Positions 50,634 through 58,954 of a stretch of 64,000 nt of DNA are shown here, piece by piece. The notes beneath the pieces were generated by a model. The model was given only the letters and a program-made list of their open reading frames with translations, was not told where the DNA came from and ran no database searches. The position numbers and the translations under genes are program-made. Origin of the DNA: Pseudomonas sp. CAN1 (GTDB taxonomy: Bacteria; Pseudomonadota; Gammaproteobacteria; Pseudomonadales; Pseudomonadaceae). How positions within the stretch are numbered: position 1 is the first letter of the stretch; the number at the start of each line of letters is the position of its first letter. The stretch lies in the NCBI RefSeq assembly GCF_030462585.1, contig NZ_JASMRU010000004.1, positions 106,293-170,292 on the forward strand. The letters run 5' to 3'.

Positions 50634-51548
50634 TCAATCTGTTTTGGCTGCTTCTCGCTTGAACACGTAGAACAGGTCCGGCTCACTGACCATGTAGATG
50701 GTGCCCTGCTCGTCAATGGCTACGCCCTCGGCTCGCGGAATGCGGTCATTCAGGCCATTGAGGCCGCCGAGCAGGCTGATAAAGCTGATCGGCTCGCCCT
50801 TCTCGTCCAACTCCAGCAGCAGGTGCGATTCCGCCGACAGCACCAGGGTATGGCCGGTGCGCGGGTCGATGCTCAGCGCCGAGACGTTGGTCATCAGCAA
50901 GTCGCTGGGCATCGGCTGCAGCGCGCCATTCAGGCTCGGCCCGCCATCGCTGGGCAGGCTGAACAGCGCCAGCGGATCACGCTCCTGGCCCAGCACCAGG
51001 CGGTGCTGGCGCGGGTCCCAGGCAATGCCTTCGATGCCCTTGTTCTTCTTGCCGCGCGGGCCGAGGTCGAAGCTGGACAGCTTCTCGGTGCTCAGCTCGC
51101 GAGTCTCGGGGTCGACGTGGAAGATGGTCAGGGAGTTCTTGCGCTCGTCGGTCACGGCGATGTTGCCGTTCTCCAGCACCGCCACGCCCTCGGGGTTGGA
51201 CATGCCCAGCAGGGGAATCACCCGCAGTACATCGCCGGTGAGCGACAGCTCGGCCAGCAGCGGCTTCTTGCCGGTGACGGTGAACAGCGTGCGGGTGACC
51301 GGGTTGTAGGCCAGGTCGGAAGTCTCCTGGCCTTCGATACCGCCCTTGAGCGGCTTGGCCTGGATCACCGCGCGATAGCCGGGCAACCAGATGCTCTCGG
51401 AACGCGCCTGGGCGCTGGTGTCCTGCTCGCGCAGCCAGAGGCGGCCGCGGTCATCCCAGTGGAAACGGGCAACCAGATAGCCGAGCACCACCAAGGCGAA
51501 CAGTAGCGCCAGCAGCAGCCAGCGACGACGAAGGATGGACATGGTCAT
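50634..51548 (-). CDS. SdiA-regulated/YjiK beta-propeller protein (second paralogue)
   Basis: A 304-residue N-terminally anchored beta-propeller protein (hydrophobic segment about 9-28). Motifs parallel to the carP-like protein at 40723: DLAYNPVTRTLFTVTG, GIEGIAWDPRQHRLVLG, ALSIDPRTGHTLVLSAESHL and AEGVAIDEQGTIYMVSEPDL. ATG 51548 has AAGAG upstream; ATG 51542 is an alternative. It lies upstream of carO on the same strand (118 bp gap) and downstream of the fumarylacetoacetase-like gene. The function is unknown, presumably related to its paralogue. Confidence 0.83.
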   Translation of the reverse strand: MTMSILRRRWLLLALLFALVVLGYLVARFHWDDRGRLWLREQDTSAQARSESIWLPGYRAVIQAKPLKGGIEGQETSDLAYNPVTRTLFTVTGKKPLLAELSLTGDVLRVIPLLGMSNPEGVAVLENGNIAVTDERKNSLTIFHVDPETRELSTEKLSSFDLGPRGKKNKGIEGIAWDPRQHRLVLGQERDPLALFSLPSDGGPSLNGALQPMPSDLLMTNVSALSIDPRTGHTLVLSAESHLLLELDEKGEPISFISLLGGLNGLNDRIPRAEGVAIDEQGTIYMVSEPDLFYVFKREAAKTD

Positions 51549-51635
51549 GAAGACTCTTGTTGGACAGCACGGACAAGGCATCCCGCAACAAGCGAAGGCC
51601 GCACAGATGGCGGCCTTCGGCGGGACAGATCGGGA

Positions 51636-52301
51636 TTACAGCACGCGGCTTTCGAAGCGGCTGGCGCCGGGAAGTTCCAGCACCACGTCGCTGCCGCTCT
51701 TGAGCGGGCCGACGCCGACCGGAGTGCCGGTGGAAACCACGTCGCCCGGCTGCAGCGAGAAGTGCCCGCAGATGTGCTGGATCAGCGGCACGATGGGGTT
51801 GAGCATGTCGCGGCTGTTGCCGTCCTGGCGGACTTCGCCGTCGATCACCAGGCGGATACCGATATCGGTCGGGTCCGGGAAGTGGTCGGCGCTGACGAAG
51901 GGCGCCAGCACGAAGGCGCCGTCGAAGGACTTGGCCAGCTCCCAGGGCAGGCCCTTCTCCTTAAGCTTGGCCTGCACGTCACGCAGGGTCAGGTCCAGCG
52001 CCGGGGCGTAGCCGGAGATGGCATCCAGCACTTCCTCGGTGCTCGGCTTGCGCGACAGCGGCTTGCCGATCAGCACGGCGATTTCCGCCTCGTAGTGCAC
52101 CGAACCACGATCTTCCGGGATGGCGAAGCCGCCGGCGTGGGAGACGGTGCAGGAACCGGGCTTGATGAACAGCAGCGGCTCGGTCGGTACCGGGTTGTTC
52201 AGCTCCTTGGCGTGTTCCGCGTAGTTGCGGCCGACGCAGACCACCTTGCCCAGGGTGAAATGGATCGGGGTGCCATCGACATACTGGTGCTGGTAACTCA
52301 T
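51636..52301 (-). CDS. Fumarylacetoacetate hydrolase-family protein
   Basis: A 221-residue FAH-fold protein with the metal triad in HYEAEIAVLIG (Glu71, Glu73) and Asp103 of ALDLTLRD, followed by the GDVVSTGTPVGVGPL loop. Close relatives include human FAHD1 (acylpyruvase/oxaloacetate decarboxylase) and bacterial YcgM. Size and lack of an N-terminal domain favour the FAHD1 type, so oxaloacetate or acylpyruvate hydrolysis is likely. CAGGAG lies before ATG 52301. It follows the flavoprotein gene in the same direction after 145 bp containing a palindrome. Confidence 0.9.
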   Translation of the reverse strand: MSYQHQYVDGTPIHFTLGKVVCVGRNYAEHAKELNNPVPTEPLLFIKPGSCTVSHAGGFAIPEDRGSVHYEAEIAVLIGKPLSRKPSTEEVLDAISGYAPALDLTLRDVQAKLKEKGLPWELAKSFDGAFVLAPFVSADHFPDPTDIGIRLVIDGEVRQDGNSRDMLNPIVPLIQHICGHFSLQPGDVVSTGTPVGVGPLKSGSDVVLELPGASRFESRVL

Positions 52302-52410
52302 GACCGACTCCTGAACGCATGGAAGAGATGATCCGCGCGGTGCTCGTGATCCCGCGCGGTTGCCCGCATCCTGCCGGCGTACGCGCCACTTCCTGTGACG
52401 CTGACGTGCG

Positions 52411-52432
52411 AAGGGCCGGTTAACCGGCCCTT
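52411..52432 (-). terminator. Perfect 22-bp palindrome between flavoprotein and FAH-like genes
   Basis: AAGGGCCGGTTAACCGGCCC then TT is fully symmetric and begins 15 bp after the flavoprotein stop. As an RNA hairpin it would have an 11-bp stem but essentially no loop; as DNA it could be a binding site. Confidence 0.5.
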
Positions 52433-52446
52433 CTGGATACAGCAGC

Positions 52447-53865
52447 TTATTCGGCGAAGATCTTGCCGGGGTTCATAATCCCGTTCGGGTCGAACACCGC
52501 CTTGACCGCCTTCATGTAGCCGATTTCAGCCTCGGAACGAGAGTAACCCAGGTAATCGCGCTTGGTCATGCCCACGCCGTGCTCGGCCGAGATGGAGCCG
52601 TTGTATTTCTGCACGGTCTCGAACACCCACTTGTTGACGGTCGCGCACTTGGCGAAGAACTCGTCCTTGGTCAGGTTCTCGGGCTTGAGGATATTCAGGT
52701 GCAGGTTGCCGTCGCCGATGTGGCCGAACCAGACGACCTCGAAGTCGGGGTAGTTGGCCGCGACGATATCGTCGATGTCCTTGAGGAAGGCCGGGACCTT
52801 GCCGACGGTGACCGAGATGTCGTTCTTGTACGGCGTCCAGTGGGAGATGGTCTCGGAGATGTACTCGCGCAGCTTCCACAGGTTCTGCAGCTGCTGTTCG
52901 CTCTGGCTCATCACGCCATCGAGCACCCAGCCCTGCTCTACACAATGTTCGAAAGTCGCCAGCGCCTCGTTGGCCACTTCCTCGGTGCTCGCTTCGAACT
53001 CCAGCAGGGCATAGAACGGGCAGTCGGTCTCGAAGGCCGGCGGCACGTCGCCACGGGCCATGATCTTGGCCAGGGCCTTGTCGGAGAAGAACTCGAAGGC
53101 GGTCAGGTCCAGCTTGTTCTGGAAGGCGTGCAGCACCGGCATGATCGAGTCGAAGTCCGGGGTGCCAAGGACCATCGCGGTGAGGTTCTTCGGCTGGCGC
53201 TCCAGGCGCATGGTCGCCTCGACCACGAAGCCCAGGGTGCCTTCAGCGCCGATGAACAGCTGGCGCAGGTCGTAGCCGGTGGCGTTCTTGATCAGGTCCT
53301 TGTTCAGTTCCAGCAGGTCGCCCTTGCCGGTGACGACCTTCATGCCGGCCACCCAGTTGCGGGTCATGCCGTAGCGAATCACCTTGATCCCGCCGGCATT
53401 GGTGCCGATGTTGCCGCCAATCTGGCTGGAACCCGAGGAAGCGAAGTCCACCGGATAGTACAGGCCGTGCTCTTCGGCGAAGGTCTGCAGCTGCTTGGTG
53501 ATCACGCCCGGCTGGCAGACCACGGTGCGGTCGAATTCGTTGAATTCCACCACCTTGTTCATGTAGTCGAAGGCCACGACCACTTCGCCATTGGCGGCGA
53601 CGGCGGCGGCGGAGAGACCGGTACGGCCACCCGAGGGAACCAGCGCGACCTTGTGCTCATTGGCCCAGCGGACGATGGCCTGCACCTGCTCGGTGCTCTT
53701 GGGGAAGGCGATCGCCAGGGGTGCCGGGGCGAAATGCTTGGTCCAGTCCTTGCCATAGGTCTCGAGGGAATCGGCGTCTGTCAGCAGCTTCCCGGCATCC
53801 AGCAGGGGCTTGAGCGATTCGATCAGGGCGTCGCGGGTCATTGGAGGAACTCTCAAATGGTTCAT
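52447..53865 (-). CDS. FAD-binding oxidase, D-2-hydroxyglutarate dehydrogenase type
   Basis: A 472-residue VAO/GlcD-type flavoprotein. The FAD-binding PCMH domain (about 45-225) has VPSGGRTGLSAAAV and SSGSSQIGGNIGTNAGG. The C-terminal substrate domain contains HIGDGNLHLN (metal-binding His) and GSISAEHGVGMTKRDYL. In P. stutzeri and PAO1 the serA-adjacent homologue is D-2-hydroxyglutarate dehydrogenase, which reoxidises the by-product that SerA makes from 2-oxoglutarate (from memory). ATG 53865 has AGGACG; ATG 53841 (464 residues) is the alternative. It is divergent from serA with 166 bp between. Confidence 0.9.
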   Translation of the reverse strand: MNHLRVPPMTRDALIESLKPLLDAGKLLTDADSLETYGKDWTKHFAPAPLAIAFPKSTEQVQAIVRWANEHKVALVPSGGRTGLSAAAVAANGEVVVAFDYMNKVVEFNEFDRTVVCQPGVITKQLQTFAEEHGLYYPVDFASSGSSQIGGNIGTNAGGIKVIRYGMTRNWVAGMKVVTGKGDLLELNKDLIKNATGYDLRQLFIGAEGTLGFVVEATMRLERQPKNLTAMVLGTPDFDSIMPVLHAFQNKLDLTAFEFFSDKALAKIMARGDVPPAFETDCPFYALLEFEASTEEVANEALATFEHCVEQGWVLDGVMSQSEQQLQNLWKLREYISETISHWTPYKNDISVTVGKVPAFLKDIDDIVAANYPDFEVVWFGHIGDGNLHLNILKPENLTKDEFFAKCATVNKWVFETVQKYNGSISAEHGVGMTKRDYLGYSRSEAEIGYMKAVKAVFDPNGIMNPGKIFAE

Positions 53866-54031
53866 GGTCGTCCTGAGAACAGCTCAGGTCGCAACCGGGC
53901 AAGGAAAAGGGAGAACATGCTAGCATACGCACCCCACGCAGAGCGCCACCTGGCGCCAAGCTTGGCACCGGCCGGTCCGGCCTGAGCTGTTCAATTTCTC
54001 GCCACACTCCGGGACTACAGGTTCAAAGCAG

Positions 54032-55261
54032 ATGAGCAAGACTTCTCTCGACAAGAGCAAGATCAAATTCCTTCTCCTTGAAGGCGTGCACCAGAACGCC
54101 GTCGACACCCTCAAGGCGGCCGGCTACTCCAACATCGAGTACCTCAAGACCGCACTGTCCGGTGACGAGCTGAAGGAAAAGATTGCCGATGCACACTTCA
54201 TCGGTATCCGCTCCCGCACCCAGCTGACCGAAGAAGTCTTCGACGCTGCCAAGAAGCTGATCGCCGTCGGCTGCTTCTGCATCGGTACCAACCAGGTCAA
54301 CCTGAATGCGGCCCGCGAGCGCGGCATCGCCGTGTTCAACGCGCCCTACTCCAACACTCGTTCGGTCGCCGAACTGGTGCTGGCCGAGGCCATCCTGCTG
54401 CTGCGCGGCATCCCCGAGAAGAACGCTTCCTGCCACCGCGGCGGCTGGATCAAGTCCGCTGCCAACTCCTTCGAGATCCGCGGCAAGAAGCTGGGCATCG
54501 TCGGCTACGGCTCGATCGGCACCCAGCTCTCGGTCCTGGCCGAAGCACTGGGCATGCAGGTGTTCTTCTACGACACCGTGACCAAGCTGCCGCTGGGTAA
54601 CGCCCAGCAGGTCGGCAACCTGCACGAGCTGCTCGGCATGTCCGACATCGTCTCGCTGCACGTGCCGGAACTGCCGTCCACCCAGTGGATGATCGGCGAG
54701 AAGGAAATCCGCGCCATCAAGAAAGGCGGCATCCTGATCAACGCCGCCCGTGGCACCGTGGTCGAGCTGGACCACCTGGCCGCCGCGATCAAGGACGAGC
54801 ACCTGATCGGCGCTGCCATCGACGTGTTCCCCGTCGAGCCCAAGTCCAACGACGACGAGTTCGAGAGCCCGCTGCGCGGCCTGGATCGCGTGATCCTGAC
54901 CCCGCACATCGGCGGCTCCACCGCCGAAGCCCAGGCCAACATTGGCCTGGAAGTGGCCGAGAAGCTGGTCAAGTACAGCGACAACGGTACCTCGGTATCT
55001 TCCGTCAACTTCCCGGAAGTGGCCCTGCCGTCGCACCCGGGCAAGCACCGCCTGCTGCACATCCACGAGAACATTCCGGGTGTGATGAGCGAGATCAACA
55101 AGGTGTTCGCCGACAACGGCATCAACATCTCCGGCCAGTACCTGCAGACCAACGACAAGGTCGGCTACGTGGTGATCGACGTCGACGCCGAGTACTCGGA
55201 CCTGGCGCTGGAGAAGCTGCAGCACGTGAACGGCACCATCCGTAGCCGCGTGCTGTTCTAA
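54032..55261 (+). CDS. serA: D-3-phosphoglycerate dehydrogenase
   Basis: A 409-residue NAD-dependent enzyme, first step of serine synthesis. Catalytic Arg and Glu-His pair: GIRSRTQLTEE, NAARGTVVELDHL, DVFPVEPK and LTPHIGGSTAEAQ (His). The Rossmann motif is GIVGYGSIGTQLS. A single C-terminal ACT domain (about 337-409) binds serine for feedback. Length and build match E. coli SerA, which also reduces 2-oxoglutarate to D-2-hydroxyglutarate; this explains the divergent flavoprotein partner. A clear terminator follows. Confidence 0.97.
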   Translation: MSKTSLDKSKIKFLLLEGVHQNAVDTLKAAGYSNIEYLKTALSGDELKEKIADAHFIGIRSRTQLTEEVFDAAKKLIAVGCFCIGTNQVNLNAARERGIAVFNAPYSNTRSVAELVLAEAILLLRGIPEKNASCHRGGWIKSAANSFEIRGKKLGIVGYGSIGTQLSVLAEALGMQVFFYDTVTKLPLGNAQQVGNLHELLGMSDIVSLHVPELPSTQWMIGEKEIRAIKKGGILINAARGTVVELDHLAAAIKDEHLIGAAIDVFPVEPKSNDDEFESPLRGLDRVILTPHIGGSTAEAQANIGLEVAEKLVKYSDNGTSVSSVNFPEVALPSHPGKHRLLHIHENIPGVMSEINKVFADNGINISGQYLQTNDKVGYVVIDVDAEYSDLALEKLQHVNGTIRSRVLF

Positions 55262-55278
55262 GCGCTGCTCGGTGACAA

Positions 55279-55308
55279 GAAAAAAGGAGGCTTCGGCCTC
55301 CTTTTTTC
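55279..55308 (+). terminator. serA terminator
   Basis: AAAAAAGGAGG-CTTCGG-CCTCCTTTTTTC: GC stem with a stable UUCG-type loop and a T-tract, 20 bp after the serA stop. The stem also reads as a terminator leftward. Confidence 0.92.
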
Positions 55309-55336
55309 GTTTCAACGGCTCGGAACTCAACGCCAC

Positions 55337-55408
55337 GTAGGAGCGGACTCCGTCCGCGATCGGTATCCGGCGCGTGGCGAACCTATCGCGGACAGAGTCC
55401 GCTCCTAC
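55337..55408. repeat. REP pair of a second class
   Basis: GTAGGAGCGGACTCCGTCCG (55337-55356) and its near-complement CGGACAGAGTCCGCTCCTAC (55389-55408) flank about 30 bp. The GTAGGAGC foot is shared with class 1, but the stem is GGACTCCGTCC rather than GAGCTTGCTC, so it is a different REP class. Confidence 0.82.
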
Positions 55409-55442
55409 GCGTATGTCAGCCCGCGGTTGAAGCGATCTCCCG

Positions 55443-55874
55443 TCATTTGACGTTGACGGTGATCTTCTGCGACTCCACCGGCGGGTCGAACGGCACGTGG
55501 TTCTTGTCGCCCACCAGAAGCTGCAGGGTGTGCTTGCCCGGCGGCAGGGTCACTTCGGTTTCGGTCTGGCCCTTGCCGAAGTGCTTGATCTGGTCGGTCA
55601 TCGGCAGCGGCATGTTCATCGCCGGCTGCTCCTTGAGATCGATCAGCAGGTGGTGGTGGCCGGTGGCCGGCGAATCCACGCCGGCCGGGGCGACGCCCAT
55701 GCCCTTGAGGCCGAACTTGACGGTGAAGGTCTTGTCGACCGTGGCGCCGTCGGCCGGCGAGATGAAGTACACCTTGGCGCCTTCCGGGGCCGGGGTGCGC
55801 GGGATTTCCGCAGCGATGGCGGAAGTACCGGCGAGCAGCGCGGCAAGGCCGAGGCAAGGCAGCATGGTTCTCAT
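55443..55874 (-). CDS. DUF4399 periplasmic protein
   Basis: A 143-residue exported protein with signal peptide (cleavage near AIAA-EI). The mature part has a beta-sandwich DUF4399 domain with KVYFISPADGATV, GVDSPATGHHHLLID and a C-terminal KHTLQLLVGDKNH VPFDPP segment, with conserved His triplet HHH. ATG 55874 follows AAGGAG. PAO1 PA0315 by position. It is monocistronic. The His-rich loop could bind metal, but no function is known. Confidence 0.85.
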   Translation of the reverse strand: MRTMLPCLGLAALLAGTSAIAAEIPRTPAPEGAKVYFISPADGATVDKTFTVKFGLKGMGVAPAGVDSPATGHHHLLIDLKEQPAMNMPLPMTDQIKHFGKGQTETEVTLPPGKHTLQLLVGDKNHVPFDPPVESQKITVNVK

Positions 55875-56014
55875 GTTCTTCTCCTTCTGCATGACAATCG
55901 AAAAGGCGAAGGCCCGCTCAGGCCGGCTTCGCTTTCCGCATGGAACGCACAAGCATAGGCGCCTGGGCGTCAGGCTCAAGCAAAAGAATGCTTCTTCGGT
56001 TGTCGGAAACCGCT

Positions 56015-56509
56015 CTAGCCTCCGGCTTCCAGCCCGGCCAGGCAGACGGCGGCGGCGTCCAGTTCCTCTTCGCTGAAGACCAGCACGCCCATGCGTTTGA
56101 GCGCAGCAGCGGTGACGCCTTCACCGGCGACCTTCTGCCCGCTGAAGCTGCCGTCGTAGTTCTCGCGGTTGCCGCACGACGGGCTGCGCGCCTTGAGTAC
56201 CGCCAGGCGGATGTCGTGGTGGCGCACCAGCGCCATGGCCTCTTCGGCGCCGAGCAGGAAGGCGTCGCTGACATCCTCGCCCTCCACCGTCATCACCGGG
56301 CGCGCACGCTCCAGCACGGCCATGCCCTGGCCACCGGGAATCTCCGCCGGGGCGCGGGGCGTCGGCAGGCCGCCGGCGACCTCCGGGCATAGCGCGACCA
56401 CCCGCCCCTGGTCCAGCCAGCGCGATAGCAGGTCGAACGGCCCGTGCGCCCCGCCGTCGTAGCGGACGCGATGGCCAAGCAGGCAGCGGCTGACGAGAAC
56501 CTTCTGCAT
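56015..56509 (-). CDS. DUF523 cysteine-motif protein
   Basis: A 164-residue cytosolic protein. Three conserved cysteines in the DUF523 layout: Cys9 in SRCLLG, Cys41 in ALCPEVAGG and Cys112 in SPSCGNR. YDGG, RAPAEIPGG and YDGSFSGQKVAGEGVTAA are also family motifs. The cysteines could hold a metal centre; biochemical role is unknown (E. coli YbgA carries a related domain). ATG 56509. It is divergent from the FilA-like gene (265 bp between starts). Confidence 0.85.
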   Translation of the reverse strand: MQKVLVSRCLLGHRVRYDGGAHGPFDLLSRWLDQGRVVALCPEVAGGLPTPRAPAEIPGGQGMAVLERARPVMTVEGEDVSDAFLLGAEEAMALVRHHDIRLAVLKARSPSCGNRENYDGSFSGQKVAGEGVTAAALKRMGVLVFSEEELDAAAVCLAGLEAGG

Positions 56510-56773
56510 GGGCGAATCACTCCCTTTTGGAAGGGGACAGACTAGCCGCTCGCCGTTTGCCGGTCACGCCGGGTAACGCAACTTTCCTCGCGGCTTGTGT
56601 CGCAACAGGTTTCCGCCCCGCCGAAAGTCGGGTCCTTGAGCGCCGCGCCGGTCGTCGGCAGCCGTCTGCGCGCCAGCCGAGCACAACCTTCGACGGGATC
56701 GGCCATCCGGCACTGGCCGCTGCGCGGGGCGCCGCCCAGACTCGCGCATCGGCCAATCGCCAAGGAGCCCGCC

Positions 56774-57322
56774 ATGTCCCGCCTGTTCCTCTATTCCGCG
56801 ACTTTCGCGGCACTTTCCTACCTGCCCATGGCCTTTGCCGAGCTGCAGAGCCTGGACAACGAGCGTCTGGGCGCGATCACCGGGCAGGACGGCATCAGCA
56901 TCCGCGCCGATGTGCTGGCGCACATGGACAGCATCGCCTGGAACGACAACGGCGGCAGCGTCTCCATGCGCAACGTGTTCATCGACAACGGCTGCGTCAG
57001 CGCCAGCGACTGCCCCGACGGACGTGGCGGCAGCCTGCCCTACGGCGCCGCGCAGCTGGGCCTGAGCCTGCCGATCTTCGGCATCGAGCAGCCGACCCTG
57101 CAGGTGGACGTGGTACAGGGTGCCGGCGGCCAGCAGCAACTCGCCCTGACCCTGCCCGACCTCACCACCATCAACCAGCAGCTCAACGCCAGCGGCCTGC
57201 CGGCGCAGACCATCCGCATGCGGGTGATCGGCGATGTCTACGTCGGCAACGGGCGGCTGGGCACCATCGAGATCCGTGACATCCAGGACATCAGCGGCAC
57301 CATCAAGGTCTGGGGCCACTAA
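56774..57322 (+). CDS. FilA/DUF6160-like exported protein
   Basis: A 182-residue protein with a signal peptide ending near AFA-ELQSL and the pattern AELQSLDNERLGAITGQDG right after cleavage, which recurs in putative pilus-system FilA/DUF6160 proteins of Pseudomonas and Acinetobacter. The mature part is polar and Asp/Asn/Gly-rich with one Cys pair (NGCVSASDC) that may form a disulfide. AAGGAG is 7 bases before ATG 56774. No pilus genes are adjacent. The family assignment is moderate and the function unknown. Confidence 0.75.
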   Translation: MSRLFLYSATFAALSYLPMAFAELQSLDNERLGAITGQDGISIRADVLAHMDSIAWNDNGGSVSMRNVFIDNGCVSASDCPDGRGGSLPYGAAQLGLSLPIFGIEQPTLQVDVVQGAGGQQQLALTLPDLTTINQQLNASGLPAQTIRMRVIGDVYVGNGRLGTIEIRDIQDISGTIKVWGH

Positions 57323-57347
57323 GGCCTGGGGGCACTGAGCCTCGGGC

Positions 57348-57959
57348 TCAGGCGCGGCGGCGGAACCAGCCGGTCAGCGACAGGCGCTCGTGGCTGGCCG
57401 GCAGCACCTCATGGGGGAAGTCGCCGGACATGAACACCACCAGGCGCGCGGCCACCGGCGACAGGTCCAGGGTCTGCCCGTCGCTGAAGTACATGCGCAG
57501 CTCGCCGCCCTGCTCCGGCAGCCAGCCGTGGTTGAGGTAGATCACCGCCGACAGCATGCGCCGGTCGTCGTCGCGGAAGCGGTCCAGGTGCTTCAGGTAG
57601 AAGGCGCCCGGCGGATACAGGGCGAAGTGCCCCTCGAAATCTTCCAGGCCGAGATAGAGCGAGCGATTGATCGCCAGGCGCAGCTCGTCCAGCGCGCCCA
57701 GGTAGAGGTCGCAGATCTCGGACTGACCGGGTTCGATCCACTGGATGCGGTCGCCGCGAATGCCTTCGCGCACCGCCTGCCCGTCTCCGCGCCCGGTGGC
57801 CGCCGCGGCGAGCTTGCCGGCCGCATCGCGGGCACGGCATTCGCTCGCCAGGCGGGCGATCAGGGCGTCGGAAAGAAAGCCGTCCTGCTGCGACCAGCCC
57901 TTGTCGGCGAGGTCGTCCACGATGCTTTGCAGGAGGGGAAAATGGGCGTCGGATTTCAT
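57348..57959 (-). CDS. EGL-9/PHD-like 2-oxoglutarate Fe(II) prolyl hydroxylase
   Basis: A 203-residue 2OG-Fe(II) dioxygenase. Iron ligands H124-x-D126 (KHLDRF) and H183 (FPHEVLP), with the 2-oxoglutarate arginine R192 (ERLSLTGW). The run VIYLN-x-GW, then GGELRMYF and RLVVFMSG, matches the HIF prolyl hydroxylase/EGL-9 core rather than PiuC-type siderophore enzymes. The Pseudomonas homologue PPHD hydroxylates a proline of EF-Tu (from memory). ATG 57959. It is convergent with the FilA-like gene and divergent from the DUF2059 gene. Confidence 0.86.
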   Translation of the reverse strand: MKSDAHFPLLQSIVDDLADKGWSQQDGFLSDALIARLASECRARDAAGKLAAAATGRGDGQAVREGIRGDRIQWIEPGQSEICDLYLGALDELRLAINRSLYLGLEDFEGHFALYPPGAFYLKHLDRFRDDDRRMLSAVIYLNHGWLPEQGGELRMYFSDGQTLDLSPVAARLVVFMSGDFPHEVLPASHERLSLTGWFRRRA

Positions 57960-58059
57960 CGTGCATTGTAACGTCCGGCACCGGTGGCTCGACAAGCGGG
58001 GCAAGCCTTGCCGACAATAGCCTCCGGCGAGTGAACCCTGCCGCCCAAAAGGAGTTGCA

Positions 58060-58800
58060 ATGCGCGTACTGCTGGCCCTCACCCTTCTTGTACTGGGCAT
58101 GCCTGCCCTGGCCGACAACTACCAGCGCCTGTACCAGGCCGCCGGCTGGCCGGAACAGCGAGCGCACTTCAACGACGCCCTGCACGCGGCGCAGAAGCGC
58201 TACCAGGGCAACCTGCCGCCAGCGCTGTACCAGACGCTGGTGCAGAACAGCAACCAGCGCTTCGCCCCCGCCGACATCGACCAGCGCGCGCTCAACGGCC
58301 TGCGCCAGAACCTGCCGGACAGCACGGCGGCGGTGAATTTCTTCGAATCCCCGCTGGGCCGCAAGGTCGCCGGTGCCGAAACCCTGGCCACCCGCAGCGA
58401 CCAGCTGCAGAAGTACGCCAACGGCCTGCCGCGCCAGCAGGCCAGCGAGGCGCGCAAGCAGACCGTCCACCGTCTGAGCCAGATCCTCCCGGCCCGCGAA
58501 GCCGGCGCCGAAGTCAGCCTGGCGCTGGCCAGCGTCGCCGCCGACAGCCTTAGCCAGATGCTTCCCGGCCTGCTCGGTGGTGGCAGCGCCCAGGGCATGC
58601 TGGAAGGCCAGCGGCAGAAACTGATGGGGCAGATCGGCGCGGACCTGGATAACACCCTGCTCTACGTCTATCGCGACCTGAGCGATGCGGAACTCGGTCA
58701 GTTCGCCAGTTTCAGCGAATCACCGGCCGGCCGCGACTACTACCGCGCGGCCCTGGCTGCCCTCAAGGCCGGCCTGGCGGCGCCTGCCGGCGGCGAGTGA
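58060..58800 (+). CDS. DUF2059-containing exported protein
   Basis: A 246-residue protein with an 18-residue signal peptide (MPALA-DNY). All-helical mature part with DUF2059-like FFESPLGRKVAGAE and a second copy of this logic in FASFSESPAGRDYYRAAL near the C-terminus, suggesting an internal duplication. AAAGGAG precedes ATG 58060. Function unknown. It is divergent from the prolyl hydroxylase gene (100 bp between starts). Confidence 0.8.
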   Translation: MRVLLALTLLVLGMPALADNYQRLYQAAGWPEQRAHFNDALHAAQKRYQGNLPPALYQTLVQNSNQRFAPADIDQRALNGLRQNLPDSTAAVNFFESPLGRKVAGAETLATRSDQLQKYANGLPRQQASEARKQTVHRLSQILPAREAGAEVSLALASVAADSLSQMLPGLLGGGSAQGMLEGQRQKLMGQIGADLDNTLLYVYRDLSDAELGQFASFSESPAGRDYYRAALAALKAGLAAPAGGE

Positions 58801-58849
58801 CAGGAATTAACCTACGCGGCTTACGGACCACTCCGAGGAACGCTCCCCC

Positions 58850-58855
58850 TATAAT
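58850..58855 (+). promoter_or_regulatory. Isolated TATAAT hexamer
   Basis: CCCCCTATAATGGCGCC in the 154-bp gap after the DUF2059 gene. It points rightward towards a convergent gene, so it has no obvious target; -35 is not apparent. Confidence 0.3.
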
Positions 58856-58954
58856 GGCGCCTGCTGTACGGAGGGTGGCGCCTGAGGATCATGGCGCATG
58901 GAGTGAAGGACACACCCTCACCTACAGCGACTCCCTTCCCCCGCACGCCCCCCG

